This document shows, piece by piece, positions 62,351 through 64,000 of a DNA stretch of 64,000 nucleotides. This stretch comes from JBHIDJ01 sp046760105. GTDB taxonomy: Bacteria; Pseudomonadota; Gammaproteobacteria; Acidiferrobacterales; SPGG2. Where the stretch lies: positions 62,001-126,000 of the forward strand of contig JBHIDJ010000001.1 in the NCBI GenBank assembly GCA_046760105.1, written 5' to 3'. The notes beneath the pieces were generated by a model, which was not told the DNA's origin, made no database searches, and saw only the letters and a program-made list of their open reading frames with translations. The position numbers were made by a program, and so were the translations under genes. Each line of letters opens with the position of its first letter. The stretch's first letter is position 1.

Positions 62351-62781
62351 TAGCGCGTTCGTGGACAGATCTCAATGTCGGCGAAGAAGTATGCAATCTC
62401 GGTTCTTGCGGTTCCTGGTCCGTCCGATCCATGGACGGCGTTGCGCTCGACGTTTTCAGCAAAATCTGCACGGATGGTGCCCGTGGCGGCCTCTCGCGGA
62501 TCGGTTGCGCCCATAACTTCGCGGTTCTTGGCAATGGCATTTTCGCCTTCGAGCACCTGTACCAACACCGGCCCCGATGTCATGAACTTCACTAAATTGT
62601 TAAAAAAGGGTCGCTCGCGATGAACCGCGTAGAAACCCTCGGCCTGCTGCTTTGTCAGCTGCAGCATCTTCGCGGCCACGATTCGTAATCCCGCCTTTTC
62701 AAGGCGAGCACATACTTCGCCGATCAGGTTCTTGGCCACCGCATCAGGCTTGACAATCGAGAGCGTCCGATCGACAGCCAT
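62350..62781 (-). CDS. ndk: Nucleoside diphosphate kinase
   Basis: Balances nucleoside triphosphate pools. The active-site motif NAVHGSDG holds the phosphorylated His; the N-terminus (AVDRTLSIVKPDAVAKNLIG) is typical. Length 143 residues. It leads the ndk-rlmN-pilF-rodZ string and has its own promoter candidate at 62863-62891. Confidence 0.97.
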   Translation of the reverse strand: MAVDRTLSIVKPDAVAKNLIGEVCARLEKAGLRIVAAKMLQLTKQQAEGFYAVHRERPFFNNLVKFMTSGPVLVQVLEGENAIAKNREVMGATDPREAATGTIRADFAENVERNAVHGSDGPGTARTEIAYFFADIEICPRTR

Positions 62782-62862
62782 CCAAATCTCCGGGAGAGTG
62801 TTAAGAAGCTAACGCAACCGATTAAAAGTAAGAGAATATTTGTCCCGCCCACAACGCGGCCT

Positions 62863-62891
62863 AGTGTAGCGTCTAGCAGCTAGGCAGACAA
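62863..62891 (-). promoter_or_regulatory. Candidate promoter of ndk
   Basis: A -35 TTGTCT (62886-62891) and -10 TACACT (62863-62868) are 17 bp apart, about 80 bp upstream of the ndk ATG. It separates ndk transcription from iscA. Confidence 0.5.
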
Positions 62892-62991
62892 ATATCATGG
62901 TTGCCTACCCGCCCGAAGTTGTCGTCACCGCGACGGCCCGGGACTACGAGCGGTATTTGTGGTTCGAAGGGTAAAGAATCAGCTGCGGCCG

Positions 62992-63315
62992 TCAGACGTT
63001 AAAACTCTCGCCGCAGCCGCAAGCATTCTTTACGTTTGGGTTATTGAATCTGAAACCCTCGTTTAGGCCATAGCGGCCGTAATCCAGCTCGGTTCCCTCC
63101 AAATAAGGCAGACTCTTGCCGTCCACAATGATTTTCAGACCCCGACTTTCGAATACGTGATCCCCTGGTCCAATGCGATCGGCATAATCCACCACATACA
63201 TCAGTCCTGAGCATCCGGTGCTCTTCACGCCGACGCGTAGTCCTTCGCCCTTGCCGTGCTGGTGCAAGAATGTTCGTACGTGCTTGGCGGCGGCTTCAGT
63301 TAGCGTAAGTGGCAT
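62992..63315 (-). CDS. iscA: Iron-sulfur cluster assembly protein IscA
   Basis: A-type Fe-S carrier of 107 residues. All three conserved cysteines are present: VKSTGCSGLMY and the C-terminal CGCGES; the NEGFRFNNPNVK segment points to IscA rather than ErpA or SufA. It follows iscR by 56 bp, but iscS and iscU, which normally lie between them, are missing, as are hscBA and fdx after it. Confidence 0.94.
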   Translation of the reverse strand: MPLTLTEAAAKHVRTFLHQHGKGEGLRVGVKSTGCSGLMYVVDYADRIGPGDHVFESRGLKIIVDGKSLPYLEGTELDYGRYGLNEGFRFNNPNVKNACGCGESFNV

Positions 63316-63371
63316 CTGTTATGCTGTAACCTTTGGCATCAATCATGCCGCATCGGGACTATGCACCAACG

Positions 63372-63833
63372 CTAGCGTGGTGCTGCAGCTTTTTGCGCTC
63401 GCTGTTCCTGTCGCTGCGCCACTTCCCTTACATGTTCTCGCGTCACCAGGTCGGCCAACGTGATGTTGTCAAGAAAATGGTGGATCTGATCACTCAGCTT
63501 TTCCCACAGATAGTGGGTCAAACAGATCTCACCGTCGGGGCAGCTCTTTTCGGCGCCGCCACAGGTCGCATCGATGTTCTCGTTGATCGCAACGATGATT
63601 TGCGCGACCGAGATCTTGTCCGGTTCTTTGGCGAGATTATAGCCACCCCCCGGCCCGCGGATACTATCCACCAAGCCACGACGACGCAAGCGTGCGAATA
63701 GCTGCTCCAGATAGGAAAGGGAGATCCCTTGGCGACGGGCTATGTCGGCCAAGGTAACCGCCCCCTGCTCGTAGTGCAGCGCGAGATCCAACATGGCCGT
63801 CACGGCGTAACGCCCTTTCGTGGTCAGCTTCAT
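63372..63833 (-). CDS. iscR: Fe-S cluster regulator IscR
   Basis: Rrf2-family transcription factor that senses Fe-S status. The winged helix-turn-helix (TLADIARRQGISLSYLEQLF, then RRRGLVDSIRGPGGGYNLA) is intact, and the three cluster-binding cysteines are in CGGAEKSCPDGEICLTHYLW. Length 153 residues. It probably regulates itself through the site at 63867-63894 and iscA downstream. Confidence 0.95.
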   Translation of the reverse strand: MKLTTKGRYAVTAMLDLALHYEQGAVTLADIARRQGISLSYLEQLFARLRRRGLVDSIRGPGGGYNLAKEPDKISVAQIIVAINENIDATCGGAEKSCPDGEICLTHYLWEKLSDQIHHFLDNITLADLVTREHVREVAQRQEQRAQKAAAPR

Positions 63834-63866
63834 CCTTAGTTACCTGCTCAATCAATAAGTTAAGTC

Positions 63867-63894
63867 AGTCTACTTCCCTGATTTACTTAGTCAA
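63867..63894 (-). promoter_or_regulatory. iscR promoter with possible IscR site
   Basis: A -35 TTGACT (63889-63894) and -10 TAGACT (63867-63872) with 16-bp spacing lie 34 bp upstream of iscR. The sequence GTTGACTAAGTAAATCAGG over and after the -35 is a partial match to the type 1 IscR palindrome (two or three mismatches), as expected for autorepression by holo-IscR. Confidence 0.5.
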
Positions 63895-64000
63895 CGATTC
63901 AAACGAGACGTTCCCTTATGATCATCACCATAGATGATTTTAGACCCAATGCACGTAATCGGGGGGCCAAATTCGCCCTTTCCATCCAACCTTATATATT

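Noticed and set aside
62897..62974. 25-codon plus-strand frame between iscA and ndk
   Set aside because: No ribosome site, antisense to the ndk leader, no recognisable family; also examined as a remnant of isc genes and showed none.
63969..63980. AATTCGCCCTT resembling a cloning-vector flank
   Set aside because: An 11-base match with no further vector sequence around it; most likely chance.
63918..64000. Plus-strand frame running off the right edge, divergent from iscR
   Set aside because: Only 27 codons visible, no Shine-Dalgarno, no recognisable family; cannot be called from this fragment.

Overview
The window reads as the chromosome of a gammaproteobacterium. The two long cell-envelope and translation operons have gammaproteobacterial gene order (rpsB-tsf-pyrH-frr-uppS-cdsA-dxr-rseP-bamA-skp-lpxD-fabZ-lpxA-lpxB-rnhB, and ndk-rlmN-pilF-rodZ-hisS-yfgM-bamB-der). 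Lipid A genes, BAM components, MltF, GlnD and an IscR/IscA pair fit the same lineage. Codon and base use look even throughout, and there is no rRNA, CRISPR array, transposase or prophage. I cannot name the genus. LAYOUT: 1-10062 (+) is a type II secretion operon, gspD (cut by the left edge) E F G H I J K L M N, with mostly overlapping genes. 10248-24869 (-) is the translation/envelope operon, led by rpsB, which carries an unusually long basic tail. 25187-28750 (+) holds map and glnD. 28818-32081 (-) holds a cell-wall amidase, tsaE and nnrDE, followed by queG (+), orn (-), an M48 peptidase and a pterin dehydratase (+). 35926-39737 holds a von Willebrand A lipoprotein facing an anti-sigma-like protein and an ECF sigma factor. 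39888-42560 (-) is recR, ybaB, dnaX and the 4.5S SRP RNA. 42561-44764 holds repeats, two tRNA-Ser genes and a cyclic-nucleotide-binding/rhodanese protein. 44878-50208 holds mltF, tadA, guaA and guaB, with a possible 38-codon membrane ORF exactly bridging guaB and guaA. 50342-54576 holds a small SoxXA-binding-like lipoprotein, xseA and a Ser/Thr kinase with a WD40 propeller. 54720-63833 (-) is der, bamB, yfgM, hisS, rodZ, pilF, rlmN, ndk, then iscA and iscR. HOW THEY WORK TOGETHER: most of the window is housekeeping: outer-membrane assembly (BamA, BamB, Skp, RseP), lipid A and undecaprenyl synthesis, ribosome and translation factors, GMP synthesis, tRNA and rRNA modification (TsaE, QueG, TadA, RlmN) and protein secretion. 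LESS ORDINARY FEATURES: (1) heptanucleotide-periodic arrays, five of six as inverted pairs, in intergenic gaps; some supply the stop codons or terminal residues of neighbouring genes. (2) Two inverted pairs of C-rich elements, one giving GspN and RnhB their C-terminal ends. (3) A cluster of palindromes with a fixed loop and co-varying arms. (4) The S2 tail. (5) The guaB-guaA micro-ORF. (6) An iscR-iscA-ndk arrangement lacking iscS, iscU, hscBA and fdx, and a rodZ-hisS junction lacking ispG.
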